Part shown: one piece after another, positions 7,975 through 16,062 of the stretch
How positions within the stretch are numbered: position 1 is the stretch's first letter
Layout of the letters: each line of letters opens with the position of its first letter
Origin: JAABRU01 sp964534335
GTDB taxonomy: Bacteria > Desulfobacterota > Desulfobacteria > Desulfobacterales > Desulfococcaceae
Assembly: GCA_964534335.1 (NCBI GenBank)
Contig: CAZHPS010000068.1
Span: 1-19,830 of the forward strand
Length of the DNA stretch: 19,830 nt
Direction: 5' to 3'
Notes under the pieces: generated by a model
Told to the model about the DNA's origin: nothing
The model's database searches: none
What the model saw: the letters and a program-made list of their open reading frames with translations, nothing else
Made by a program: the position numbers and the translations under genes

Positions 7975-8589
7975 AGGACGTATTTCCATCCCGGTGCTGA
8001 TTGCGGGATGAGCGGGCCGGACTGCTCCAAACCGGTAAAAAAGACAGAGGATATACCTGTTATATCAGAAAATTTCAGACTGCCTGGGAGAAAAAAGCCG
8101 GCAAAGAGCAGCACCGGGATCGAATCTGTACCTGCCGATGCCACTGGGAGTCCGATACAGCGGCCTGAAAAAAGACATACCCTGAAGACTCAGGCTGCTG
8201 TAAATGCAAAAACTCCTGAAATACCGGCATTGAATTTCGCGAAGGGCAGGCGGCATGATTTCAGAATTTTTAAAGAAAGCAGACTGAAGACTGCTGAAAA
8301 AACCGCTGTCAGGGCGGACAGCGGGTATTTGGGGATTGCCGAAATACATAAAAACAGTTTATTGCTGAAGAAAAAGAGCAGAAAGAATCCGCTTTCCATA
8401 AAAGACAGGCGGAATAACAGAAAACTGTCACGTCTTGGGGTTTTTACAGAGCATGTTATCGGCAAAATCAAAATTTTTAAAATACTTTCAGAAAGATACA
8501 GAAACAGAAGAAAAAGATTTGAGTTAAGATTTAAGTTGACAGCGGGTATTTATAATTTTGAATTGAAATCAGGAGGAAATGACTTTTGA
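7975..8589 (+). pseudogene. IS5-like transposase lacking its N-terminal domain
   Basis: The open frame (in frame from 7954) carries the whole catalytic part of the transposase. The first Asp is in SVPADATGSPIQRPEKRHTL, the second in AVRADSGYLGIAEIHKN and the Glu in VFTEHVIGKIKIFKIL. It ends with FELRFKLTAGIYNFEL and a TGA at 8587-8589. The N-terminal helix-turn-helix portion seen in the 7354-7827 copy (about 65 residues) is absent, and the residues upstream of RTYFHPGADCGMSG show no homology to it. The two copies are thus damaged in complementary places. Together they allow the ancestral protein, about 270 residues, to be reconstructed. Confidence 0.82.
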
Positions 8590-8599
8590 AAGAGGTCTA
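7975..8599 (+). mobile_element. 5'-truncated IS5-like element
   Basis: Homology with the first IS5-like copy starts abruptly at about 7975 (AGGACGTATTTCCATC versus AGGACATATTTCCATA). It runs to the terminal repeat ACTTTTGAAAGAGGTCTA at 8582-8599. No matching left terminal repeat is present, so this copy cannot move by itself. Confidence 0.78.
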
Positions 8600-8610
8600 T
8601 TGAACAACTG

Positions 8611-8636
8611 AGGAGTCGTCCAGAAATAACATGAAC
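8611..8636. repeat. Second copy of an element A terminus
   Basis: The stretch starting AGGAGTCGTCCAGAAATAAC matches 6315-6340 at 24 of 26 positions, in the same orientation. It begins 12 bp after the end of the second IS5-like copy. No element A coding sequence follows it; an AT-rich stretch leads straight into element B at 8680. Confidence 0.65.
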
Positions 8637-8679
8637 AATATATATTGACAAACACCAAATAATTGTGATTTTATATATC

Positions 8680-9940
8680 AATACTCCGGTAAAAATCATG
8701 CAGCGATCTTCCTGAAATTCAGGAGTTCGCTGTAGGCACGGGATATTTTTTTGGAAGTCCGGCCAATTCCTGACTTTTCAAAAAATCTTTGAAGAAATAA
8801 TTTATTGAAACATAATGTTTTTACATTGTTCACTGAAAACGGGCGGTCTGCCTCACAGTCCTTCATATGATAAGCCGCTTTCGCGATGGAAACTGCTGTC
8901 AGGGATGCATTGAAATGAAAATACAGTTTGTTTTCACTGCGTGCCTGACAGTGAGTCAGCCCCGTATTCTGCTTCGCGTCCCGGAACAGGAACTCAGTCT
9001 GAAACCGGGCTTTGCAATACCGGCAAATCAGATATCCGTCCGGTTCCGTATCCGCTGAAAATAAGGATGACGTATCCGCCGGTTTTCGGCATAAGCCGCC
9101 CTGATGTTCCTTTTCAGAGCCCGGCTGCTGACGGCCGCCGAATATACGGCGGTTTCACCGTCCTCATGGCAGAGGACAAAACGGGACCTGCCGGTGTTTT
9201 CACAGCCGGTTTTCCCGTCAAAGATTTTCGGACGGCCTTTTCCGCCCTTCCGCGGGCCGGTGCAAAGGTAACGCAGATCCGCATATTTTCCCGGTTTTGA
9301 AATCAGATGCGGGTCTGTCCGGTTCACGATGCCGTCCGCGTACTTTTTCTTTGCATACGCGCCGTCATTGACAATGTAACCGGCATGATGCCTCAGTTCA
9401 TCCTTCTTTTCGGCAGCCTGGCGAAGGCAAAAATCCATGCGGGTTTCTTCATCCTTCAGCACTGCCGGTGTATGAAGGTATTCCGGGTGCATGGCGGTGT
9501 CATGCTCAGCATCGGCGACCGCCAATAAACTGATTTCAGGCACTTTTTCAGCTTTGGAAGCGCAGCCGTTCCAAAAGTTTCCGATATTCTGAGTCATTTT
9601 CCCGCTTTTGGGAATACAGGAGCAGTCACCGGCGATGATCCGATGACCGGAACAGCATTCACCGGACAAAAGGCTGCTGAAAGTAAAAAAATAAAAGGGC
9701 AGCCCAAAATGAATCCGGCAGCTTTTTTCAGAACAGTTGCAGATCCGGGACATGTTCATGAAATTCGGCCGTCCCGGATTGAAAGGAACAAAACAAAAAT
9801 ATGGATTGGGAAATTTTTCCTGATCATGGATAACACATCAATTTTATTCAATATATCAGATATGACCGTTTTCATGGCTGACATATCTGTATGAAATCAT
9901 TATAAATGTAAAACTGTTTCTGAAAAATTACCGAAGTATT
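8680..9940 (-). mobile_element. Insertion element B (second IS4-like element)
   Basis: AATACTCCGGTAA at 8680-8692 pairs with TTACCGAAGTATT at 9928-9940 (12 of 13 positions complementary), giving a 1261-bp element that tightly brackets a transposase reading frame. The size is typical of an IS4-family element. I could not identify a clear target-site duplication, so the outermost bases may be off by a few. Confidence 0.7.
8696..9884 (-). pseudogene. IS4-like transposase broken by two single-base deletions
   Basis: Three minus-strand frames join into one transposase. It starts at ATG 9884 (MSAMKTVISDILNKIDVLSM, then FVLFLSIR). Near 9765-9770 the frame slips, and restoring one G gives RGRPNFMNMSRICNCSEK. 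The large middle frame carries the first Asp region (IIAGDCSCIPKSGKMTQN), NFWNGCASKAEKVPEISLLAV, and VNDGAYAKKKYADGIV with the second Asp. Near 9040 a second slip occurs; restoring one T turns RTDI-stop into RTDYLICRYCKARFQTEFLF. This is followed by RDAKQNTGLTHCQARSENK, with Glu in TEFLF as the likely third catalytic residue, and the frame ends at a TGA at 8696-8698. The span of 1189 bases plus the two missing bases is 1191, exactly 397 codons, which supports the reconstruction. Unrelated in detail to the element A transposase. Confidence 0.8.
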
Positions 9941-10252
9941 ACTTATAAAGTATTCAGAAAAATCCGGTTTTTCCGGAAAAACCGGATTTTCTGAATATAC
10001 TGAAACAATTTTGGTTTTATCCGGCATGATTTTTGCCTGACGGGCTGAAAATGAAAAATCATCCGTTTTGGGCCTGAAAAACCCCGCAGAAGGGCTGAAA
10101 AAAACTGTTTTGGCGCATACGCAATTTCCGTGCCAAAGAAAACCAAAATTGGATCAGTATACACGGAAATCTTTTTTGCCTGCTTATTCAGAGGCATGTG
10201 CCGGATGTTCACCCTGTCTGTCAGGGTAAAAGAAGACAAACAGGAGGAGGGA
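9885..10252. other. Gene-free region between the IS cluster and the STAS operon
   Basis: About 370 bases with no convincing gene. It contains the end of element B, the palindrome at 9951-9997, and a weaker stem formed by ATGATTTTT (10026-10034) and AAAAATCAT (10053-10061). Open codons run upstream of the STAS start from 10130, but they show no domain character. I see no promoter that I would defend, although the STAS operon must start transcription here or further upstream. Confidence 0.5.
9951..9997. repeat. 47-bp palindrome
   Basis: TATTCAGAAAAATCCGG runs into a GGTTTTTCCGGAAAAACC centre and then the mirror arm CCGGATTTTCTGAATA. One arm has a single extra A; otherwise pairing is complete. 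There is no T-run after it, so it is not a standard intrinsic terminator. It lies 10 bp beyond the end of element B and could be a small MITE, a protein-binding site or an extruding hairpin. Confidence 0.8.
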
Positions 10253-10573
10253 GTGTCTGACGTGAAAATAAATATGAAAAAACAGGGAAAACAGGTGTGT
10301 ATTTCCATATCCGGGGCCATTGACGAACTTGGCGCGGAAGAAATGGAAAGGATTTTCAGAGACCGGGATATCCAATCTGCCGAAAAGGTGGTTCTTGATT
10401 TCAGGGAGGTGGGTTATGTCGGCAGCGCGGGTGTGGGCGCACTGCTGCTGCTGTACAAACGGATTGCACCGGGAAACGGCGAGGTGGTGATTGAAAATAT
10501 TCCCACTGACATTTACAGACTTCTGGCAAAAGATATGAATCTGGGGCATGTATTCACCATGCGCAGTGTCTGA
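10253..10573 (+). CDS. STAS-domain protein (anti-sigma-factor antagonist type)
   Basis: A 106-residue single STAS domain. Such proteins act as phosphorylation-controlled switches that bind a partner anti-sigma kinase or other regulator in the cytoplasm. The features are the N-terminal strands QVCISISGAIDELGAEEME, the central strand KVVLDFREVGYV, the loop GSAGVGALLLLYKRI and the C-terminal LLAKDMNLGHVF. In the switch loop the usual D-S-S-G reads G-S-A-G (residues 57-60). One serine (58) remains, while the position that is phosphorylated in SpoIIAA is Ala, so phosphocontrol may differ or be absent. GTG at 10253 is chosen because GGAGG lies 5 bases upstream; a later GTG at 10262 and ATG at 10274 are less well placed. 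No kinase or phosphatase partner is adjacent. The deacylase gene follows after 9 bp, so the two are probably co-transcribed. Confidence 0.88.
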   Translation: MSDVKINMKKQGKQVCISISGAIDELGAEEMERIFRDRDIQSAEKVVLDFREVGYVGSAGVGALLLLYKRIAPGNGEVVIENIPTDIYRLLAKDMNLGHVFTMRSV

Positions 10574-10582
10574 GGAAAAATA

Positions 10583-11044
10583 ATGAAAAGCACACGGGGC
10601 ACACAGTATCTGAAAAGCAGGGGCATTCCTTTTGAACTCATCTGCTATGAACATGAGGAAAAAGGAGCGGTTTTTGCGGCCAAAGCCACAGGTTTTCCGC
10701 TGGAAAGAACCATAAAAACCCTTGTTGCGGATCTGGGAAACAACAGTTATGCGCTGGCACTTATGCCCGGAGACCGGGAACTGTCTCTGAAACAACTGGC
10801 AGATGCCTGTTCGGTCAAACGCGCGCAGATGGCAGATGTGCAGACAGCCGAGCGGATTACCGGTTATCTGGTGGGCGGAATCAGTCCCTTTGGCACGCGG
10901 CGGAATCTTCCGGTGCTGATGGAAAAGAGTCTGCTGCAATATGAAACAGTTGTCATCAATGCGGGGCAGCGCGGCCTTATGCTGAAAATGTCTCCGCAGG
11001 ATATAATGAAGGTTTTGGGATGCAGGGTTTTTGACAATGAATAG
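10583..11044 (+). CDS. ybaK: YbaK/EbsC-type Cys-tRNA(Pro) deacylase
   Basis: A 153-residue protein of the YbaK/ProX editing family, which hydrolyses cysteine wrongly attached to tRNA(Pro) by prolyl-tRNA synthetase. The order of segments fits: STRGTQYLKSRGIPFELICY at the N-terminus, AAKATGFPLERTIKTLVADL with the family's conserved lysine region, then ALALMPGDRELSLKQLADAC. The family signature GYLVGGISPFGTRRNLPVLM is at about 91-112, followed by VVINAGQRGLMLKMSPQDIM. Length is normal for the stand-alone deacylase. A GAGGA box overlaps the stop of the STAS gene, 6 bases before the ATG, so the two genes form a tight pair. Family assignment is secure; substrate specificity among editing paralogues is inferred. 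Confidence 0.93.
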   Translation: MKSTRGTQYLKSRGIPFELICYEHEEKGAVFAAKATGFPLERTIKTLVADLGNNSYALALMPGDRELSLKQLADACSVKRAQMADVQTAERITGYLVGGISPFGTRRNLPVLMEKSLLQYETVVINAGQRGLMLKMSPQDIMKVLGCRVFDNE

Positions 11045-11075
11045 ATTTTGCAGGAATTAAACACAGATTCACCTG

Positions 11076-11117
11076 TTCCTGAAAATTGCTGTTTTCCCGT
11101 GATTCACGGTTCAGGAA
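11076..11117 (+). other. Stem-loop between ybaK and the TPR gene
   Basis: TTCCTGAA (11076-11083) pairs with TTCAGGAA (11110-11117), and inside it CCGTG and CACGG form a second small stem around ATT. There is no T-run, so termination would not be the standard intrinsic kind. It could modulate read-through from the STAS-ybaK pair into the TPR gene. Confidence 0.4.
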
Positions 11118-11163
11118 ACTCTGCACTGAAATATGGAATATCTTATGAATACAGGGAGGTTTT

Positions 11164-11904
11164 ATGCCATTGCTGGGTCTGCTGTCACTGCTCATACAGA
11201 TATATTTTGCCGTTCATGCCATACGGAACGGAAAGGATCGCTACTGGGTGTATATCATAATCCTTTTTCCGGGAGTCGGTTCCCTGATTTATTTTTTTGC
11301 TGAATTTCTTCCTGATCTCCGGCACAGTTCCGGTTTAATAAAAGCCAAATCAGGCATAGGAAAACTCATTGACCCCGGAAAAGAGGTGCGCCGTCTGGAG
11401 GATCAGTTGGAACTCACGGACAGCGTCAAAACCCGGCTGGCACTGGCTCAGGGATATGTAAATGCGGGAATGCTTGACAAGGCCGTATCCATGTATGAAA
11501 GCTGTCTGAATGGCATTTACCGTGATGATCCTCTGGCCGTGCAGGGCCTGTGCTGCGCATATTTTTTTCAGAACAGTTTCACAAAGGCCAGAGAATGGCT
11601 GCTTCATCTGCGGAAAATGCGCGGGGAGAGAAAGGGGGATGAATTTGATCTCCTGCTCGCCCGGTGCTGTGAGGAACTGGGGGACACAGAGGCTGCATTG
11701 GAGGAATATGCGTTTCTGGAAAAAGCATTTGCCGGAGAGGAAGCCCGGTGCCGCTATGCCATGATGCTCAAAAAAATCGGAAGAACCGCAGAGGCGTATA
11801 AACTTTTTCAGAAGACACTGAAAAATGTAAAACTGTCCGCGGGATTTCATCAGAAAAACCAGAAACAGTGGGTGGATATTGCCAAAAGGGAAACCGGAAA
11901 TTAA
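11164..11904 (+). CDS. Membrane-anchored tetratricopeptide repeat protein
   Basis: A 246-residue protein. Two hydrophobic segments at about 2-20 (LLGLLSLLIQIYFAVHAI) and 28-46 (VYIIILFPGVGSLIYFFAEF) resemble the short two-helix module found at the N-terminus of phospholipase-D-like and related membrane proteins. After a charged linker (about 55-75), residues from about 80 onward form TPR-like helix pairs. Examples are RLALAQGYVNAGMLDKAVSM, LLLARCCEELGDTEAALEEY and RYAMMLKKIGRTAEAYKLFQ. Such repeats bind partner proteins, so this is probably a cytoplasm-facing scaffold, but nothing in the window names the partner. ATG at 11164 has GGGAGG 4 bases upstream. It follows ybaK after 119 bp containing a stem-loop, so co-transcription is possible but not certain. 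Confidence 0.8.
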   Translation: MPLLGLLSLLIQIYFAVHAIRNGKDRYWVYIIILFPGVGSLIYFFAEFLPDLRHSSGLIKAKSGIGKLIDPGKEVRRLEDQLELTDSVKTRLALAQGYVNAGMLDKAVSMYESCLNGIYRDDPLAVQGLCCAYFFQNSFTKAREWLLHLRKMRGERKGDEFDLLLARCCEELGDTEAALEEYAFLEKAFAGEEARCRYAMMLKKIGRTAEAYKLFQKTLKNVKLSAGFHQKNQKQWVDIAKRETGN

Positions 11905-11999
11905 AACCATGAGTCTCCAGCGATATTCAGCACAGCCTGCCATGTAAGAAAAAACCTTACAGAAAAATAAGAAATCCTCTAATTGACGGCCTTCCTGAA

Positions 12000-12016
12000 C
12001 TGTCGTATACAGACAG
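12000..12016. promoter_or_regulatory. Small palindrome upstream of nifJ
   Basis: CTGTC-GTATACA-GACAG is a 17-bp interrupted palindrome, about 60 bp upstream of the candidate -35 box. Its position fits an activator or repressor site, but it has no recognised consensus and could be chance. Confidence 0.3.
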
Positions 12017-12075
12017 AATTTATTTGCAGGATATTCTCCCCCGGTGTTTTTTGTGTCCGAATCTGCATTTTTTTC

Positions 12076-12104
12076 TTTACAAACAAAACGGATTTCAATA
12101 AACT
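12076..12104 (+). promoter_or_regulatory. Candidate sigma-70-type promoter for nifJ
   Basis: TTTACA at 12076-12081 (5 of 6 to TTGACA) and TAAACT at 12099-12104 (4 of 6 to TATAAT) are separated by exactly 17 bases. This would give a leader of about 75 bases before the nifJ start. The rest of the 281-bp gap from 11905 is AT-rich and contains no gene. Confidence 0.45.
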
Positions 12105-12185
12105 TGTCAGTTTAAATACATTTTCCGCTGATCAGCTTCCATAAATATATAATCCATATCCAAAGCAAGGAGACAAAAAGAGACT

Positions 12186-15100
12186 ATGGCAAAGAAAATG
12201 AAAACCCTTGACGGTAACACCGCAGCAGCGCATGTGGCCTATGCCATGAGCGATGTGGCAACCCTTTATCCCATTACCCCATCTTCCCCAATTGGAGAAA
12301 CCGCAGAGGAATGGGCAGCAGGCGGACGCAAGAATATTTTTGGTCAGCAGATGCTGGTGCGTCAGTTGCAGTCTGAGGCAGGCGCGGCAGCGTCGGTTCA
12401 CGGTTCACTGGCGTCCGGTGCGCTGACCACCACTTTTACAGCGTCCCAGGGACTGCTGCTTATGATTCCCAGCATGTACAAAATGGCGGGTGAACTCCTG
12501 CCCGGTGTTCTGCATGTCACAGCCCGTGCCATTTCTGCGCATGCCCTTTCCATTTTCGGGGATCATCAGGATGTCATGGCTGTCCGTCAGACCGGTTTTG
12601 CCCTGCTTGGCTCCTCTTCTGTGCAGGAAGCCCAGGATCTGGGACTTGTTGCCCATCTGGCCGCGATTGACGCGAGCGTGCCTTTTCTCCATTTCTTTGA
12701 CGGTTTCCGCACCTCCCATGAAATCCAGAAGATTGAGATGATTGATTATGAGGACATGGCAAAACTGGTAAACTGGGAAGCTGTGGCAAAGTTCCGCGCA
12801 CGGGGTGCAAACCCGGAACGGCCTGAACTTCGCGGCACTGCACAGAACCCGGATGTGTATTATCAGGGATTTGAGATCCGGAATCCCTATTATATGAAAA
12901 CACCGGGGATTGTTGCCGATTACATGAAAAAAGTCGGTGCTTTGACAGGCCGCTATTACAAACCCTTTGACTATGTGGGCGATCCTGAAGCAGACCGTGT
13001 GGTCATCGCTATGGGTTCCTCGTGTGAAACCTTTGAGGAAGTGGTCAATTACCTCAATCAGAAGGGCGAAAGCGTGGGGCTGGTCAAAGTCCGCCTGTAC
13101 CGTCCCTTTTCACCGGAATATCTCTTTGCAGTTCTCCCGGCCACCGCATCCCGCATTGCCGTCATGGACAGAACCAAAGAACCGGGCGCAATGGGTGATC
13201 CCCTGTACAAAGACATCTGCACCGCGTTTATGGAAAAAGGCGAAATGCCGGTCATCGTGAACGGACGCTACGGTCTGGGTTCCAAGGAATTCAATCCGGG
13301 TATGGCAAAGGCTGTGTTTGACAACCTGAAAGCCGCAGGCCCGAAAAATTACTTCAATGTGGGCATTGAAGATGATGTGACCCATACCTCGCTGGATTAT
13401 GACGAGAATTTTGATGTGGCTCCCGAAGGCACTGTTCAGTGCAAATTCTGGGGACTGGGCGCAGACGGCACAGTCGGCGCGAACAAAACAGCCATCAAGA
13501 TCATCGGCGACAATACCGATATGTTCGCGCAGGCATATTTTGCCTATGATTCCAAGAAATCCGGAGGTGTTACCATGTCCCATCTCCGTTTTGGGAAAAA
13601 CCCGATTCAGTCCACCTACCTGATCCGTTCTGCTGACTATATTGCCTGTCACAAATCCAGTTATGTGGATGTCTATGATCTGCTTGACGGCATCAGAGAG
13701 GGCGGCACTTTTCTGATGAACTCCAACTGGAGCCTCGCGGATATGGAAGAAAAACTGCCTGCCGCGATGAAGCGCACCATTGCCCGGAAAAAACTGAAAT
13801 TCTACAATATTGACGCAGTTTCCATTGCCACCGAAGTGGGGCTTGGCGGACGCATCAATATGATTATGCAGACAGCCTTTTTCAAACTCGCAAATGTGAT
13901 ACCGGTGGATCAGGCCCTGAACTATCTCAAAGCTGATATCAAAAAGATGTTTGGCAAAAAAGGCGACAAAATCGTCAACATGAACACAGCCGCTGTGGAT
14001 AAGACTCTGGACAAACTGGTGGAAATCAAATATCCGGAGTCATGGGCCAATGCCGGGGAAGTTGCAGCTCCTGCCAAAGATGAACCTGCGTTTGTGACCA
14101 ATGTGCTCCGTCCAATGGTTTCCCAGAAAGGCGACAAACTGCCAGTCAGCGCGTTCCGTCCGGACGGCATTTTCCCGGTGGCAACCTCCAAATACGAAAA
14201 ACGCGGGGTTGCCATCAGTGTGCCGGAATGGATTCCGGAAAACTGTATTCAGTGCAACCAGTGCGCAATGGTCTGCCCCCATGCAGCGATCCGTCCCTAT
14301 CTGCTGAACGATGAGGAACTGAAAAAGGCTCCCCAGGGTTTCACCGCTTTGGAAGCCAAGGGCAAGGAACTCAAAGGGCTGCATTTCCGTATGCAGGTTT
14401 ACACACAGGACTGCATGGGGTGCGGCAACTGTGCGGATATCTGCCCGTCCAAGAAAAAGGCTTTGGAGATGAAACCCATTGAAACCCAGTTGGCTGTACA
14501 GGTTCCTGCTTTGGCTTATGCAGAAACCCTGCCCATCCGGGACAATGTCATGCCCCGCACCTCTCTCAAAGGCAGCCAGTTCCAGCAGCCCCTGATGGAA
14601 TTCTCCGGAGCCTGTTCCGGATGCGGAGAAACTCCCTATACCAAACTCCTGACCCAGTTGTTTGGCGAACGCATGGTCATTGGAAACGCGACAGGCTGTT
14701 CGTCCATCTGGGGCGGTTCTGCACCCGCTATTCCCTACTGCACCAACAAAGACGGATACGGCCCGACCTGGGGCAGTTCCCTGTTTGAAGATCCTGCGGA
14801 ATTTACCTACGGCATGTTCCTGGGACAGTTGCAGCAGCGGAAAAAACTCGCGGAACTTGCTGCACAGGCTGTTGCAGCCGGTGATGTTCCCAAAGAGGTG
14901 AAAGATGCGCTGCAGGGATGGCTGGATAATATGAAAAATCCCGAAGGCTCGAAAAAATACGGGGATCAGCTCAAGGCCATGCTGCCGGTTCACAAAGGAA
15001 ACAAACTCCTGAGTGAGATTCTTACCTATGCGAAACTCTTCACCAAGAAATCCTACTGGGTATTTCTGGGTGACGGCGCGGCCTATGACATCGCGTTCGG

Positions 15101-15737
15101 CGGTCTGGATCATGTGATGGCAACCGGTGAGGACATCAATATCATGGTCTATGACACCGAAGTGTATTCCAACACAGGCGGTCAGTCCTCCAAAGCCACG
15201 CCCATCGGTTCCATTGCCAAGTTTGCAGCATCCGGCAAAAAGACCTCCAAAAAGGATATGGGCGCGATTGCCATGAGTTACGGTTATGTGTATGTGGCAA
15301 ATGTGTCTATGGGTGCAAACAAAAATCAGGTGATCAAAGCCTTTACCGAAGCCGAGTCCTATGACGGGCCTTCCCTGATTATGGCCTACGCTCCCTGTAT
15401 CAATCACGGCATCAAAAAAGGCATGGGCAAAACCCAGGAGGAGATGAAACTGGCTGTGGAATGCGGTTACTGGCCTTTGTACCGTTACAATCCGGATCTG
15501 AAGAAAGAGGGCAAAAATCCCTTTGTTCTGGATTCCAAGGCTCCGGACGGCAAACTGCAGGAATTCCTCTCCGGTGAAGTGCGCTATGCTGCTTTAGAAA
15601 AACTCTTCCCCGAAGAGTCCAAACGCCTGCGTGCCGCCATTGAAACCCAGTACAATGAGCGGTATCAGCGCCTGAAAAAACTGGCAGGTCTGGAAGACGG
15701 TCCCGCAGGAAAAGGCGGAGACACGGATGCAGAGTAA
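12186..15737 (+). CDS. nifJ: Pyruvate:ferredoxin (flavodoxin) oxidoreductase, single-chain
   Basis: An 1183-residue homodimer-type enzyme that converts pyruvate and CoA to acetyl-CoA and CO2 and passes electrons to ferredoxin, in the cytoplasm of anaerobes. All domains of the fused family are present in order. First comes the N-terminal pyrimidine-binding domain (DGNTAAAHVAYAMSDVATLY, PITPSSPIGE). Next are the transketolase C-like domain with the conserved DRTKEPGAMGDPLY and the gamma-like domain with GLGADGTVGANKTAIKIIGD. Two 4Fe-4S ferredoxin motifs start at Cys 687 (CIQCNQCAMVCP) and Cys 743 (CMGCGNCADICP). The TPP-binding domain has CSGCGE at 810, GNATGCSSIWGG and GDGAAYDI at 962 with a following VYSNTGGQSSKATP. 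Length is normal. The AAGGAG box lies 13 bases before the ATG, unusually far; the next in-frame ATG (12198) would be further still. It stands alone as a monocistronic unit with its own terminator. Confidence 0.98.
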   Translation: MAKKMKTLDGNTAAAHVAYAMSDVATLYPITPSSPIGETAEEWAAGGRKNIFGQQMLVRQLQSEAGAAASVHGSLASGALTTTFTASQGLLLMIPSMYKMAGELLPGVLHVTARAISAHALSIFGDHQDVMAVRQTGFALLGSSSVQEAQDLGLVAHLAAIDASVPFLHFFDGFRTSHEIQKIEMIDYEDMAKLVNWEAVAKFRARGANPERPELRGTAQNPDVYYQGFEIRNPYYMKTPGIVADYMKKVGALTGRYYKPFDYVGDPEADRVVIAMGSSCETFEEVVNYLNQKGESVGLVKVRLYRPFSPEYLFAVLPATASRIAVMDRTKEPGAMGDPLYKDICTAFMEKGEMPVIVNGRYGLGSKEFNPGMAKAVFDNLKAAGPKNYFNVGIEDDVTHTSLDYDENFDVAPEGTVQCKFWGLGADGTVGANKTAIKIIGDNTDMFAQAYFAYDSKKSGGVTMSHLRFGKNPIQSTYLIRSADYIACHKSSYVDVYDLLDGIREGGTFLMNSNWSLADMEEKLPAAMKRTIARKKLKFYNIDAVSIATEVGLGGRINMIMQTAFFKLANVIPVDQALNYLKADIKKMFGKKGDKIVNMNTAAVDKTLDKLVEIKYPESWANAGEVAAPAKDEPAFVTNVLRPMVSQKGDKLPVSAFRPDGIFPVATSKYEKRGVAISVPEWIPENCIQCNQCAMVCPHAAIRPYLLNDEELKKAPQGFTALEAKGKELKGLHFRMQVYTQDCMGCGNCADICPSKKKALEMKPIETQLAVQVPALAYAETLPIRDNVMPRTSLKGSQFQQPLMEFSGACSGCGETPYTKLLTQLFGERMVIGNATGCSSIWGGSAPAIPYCTNKDGYGPTWGSSLFEDPAEFTYGMFLGQLQQRKKLAELAAQAVAAGDVPKEVKDALQGWLDNMKNPEGSKKYGDQLKAMLPVHKGNKLLSEILTYAKLFTKKSYWVFLGDGAAYDIAFGGLDHVMATGEDINIMVYDTEVYSNTGGQSSKATPIGSIAKFAASGKKTSKKDMGAIAMSYGYVYVANVSMGANKNQVIKAFTEAESYDGPSLIMAYAPCINHGIKKGMGKTQEEMKLAVECGYWPLYRYNPDLKKEGKNPFVLDSKAPDGKLQEFLSGEVRYAALEKLFPEESKRLRAAIETQYNERYQRLKKLAGLEDGPAGKGGDTDAE

Positions 15738-15826
15738 TTTCTCTGACACGGCTGAACACAGCGCAGACCGGGGCAGGCAAAGCCCGGAAAATGACGGCAG
15801 TGCGGGGAAGTAAGACGTGAAATATA

Positions 15827-15854
15827 CGGATGAAATAATTGATTATTTCATCCG
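15827..15854 (+). other. AT-rich hairpin downstream of nifJ
   Basis: CGGATGAAATAA (15827-15838) and TTATTTCATCCG (15843-15854) form a perfect 12-bp stem with a TTGA loop, directly before the terminator. It may stabilise the nifJ transcript 3' end or be part of a tandem termination signal. Confidence 0.65.
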
Positions 15855-15867
15855 GCATTATAAAAAT

Positions 15868-15901
15868 AAAAGGCCATCTGCAAAAGCAGATGGCCTTTTT
15901 T
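15868..15901 (+). terminator. Rho-independent terminator of nifJ
   Basis: A 14-bp perfect stem AAAAGGCCATCTGC (15868-15881) / GCAGATGGCCTTTT (15886-15899) with an AAAA loop, ending in six T. The A-run on the left makes it potentially active in both directions. Confidence 0.92.
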
Positions 15902-15960
15902 ATTCACTTCATGATATAATGTGAGTTCGACATATACTATTACTCAGAAGATTTGATGTT

Positions 15961-16061
15961 ATACCAATTCTCCATTGATTTTATATAATCAGGTCAGTTT
16001 TTTATGCTTGATTACAGAATATTGCCTTTTCAGAAGCATGTTTTCAATGGCGATTTGGTAT
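15961..16061. repeat. MITE-like element, copy 1
   Basis: ATACCAATTCTCCATTGA at 15961-15978 is matched in reverse complement by TCAATGGCGATTTGGTAT at 16044-16061, with two mismatches. The 65-bp interior is AT-rich and non-coding. Terminal repeats without a gene are the mark of a miniature inverted-repeat element. Confidence 0.75.
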
Positions 16062-16062
16062 T

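Larger units (their letters stand above)
7344..8599. repeat. Long inverted repeat formed by two IS5-like copies
   Basis: The 3' ends of the two IS5-like copies face outward: 7344 to about 7571 is nearly identical in reverse complement to about 8372-8599, with only scattered differences. Both end in the same 18-bp terminal repeat. The outer ends of this 1256-bp block therefore look like a composite element. Large inverted repeats of this kind can fold or recombine and flip the DNA between them. Confidence 0.75.

Noticed and set aside
14040..15407. Long minus-strand open frame (455 codons) opposite nifJ
   Set aside because: It is entirely antisense to a fully supported enzyme, with no family character; its length follows from the codon bias of nifJ.
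15738..15826. Structured RNA downstream of nifJ
   Set aside because: A short GC stem near 15768-15787 is present, but nothing matches a known RNA family; only the later hairpins are convincing.
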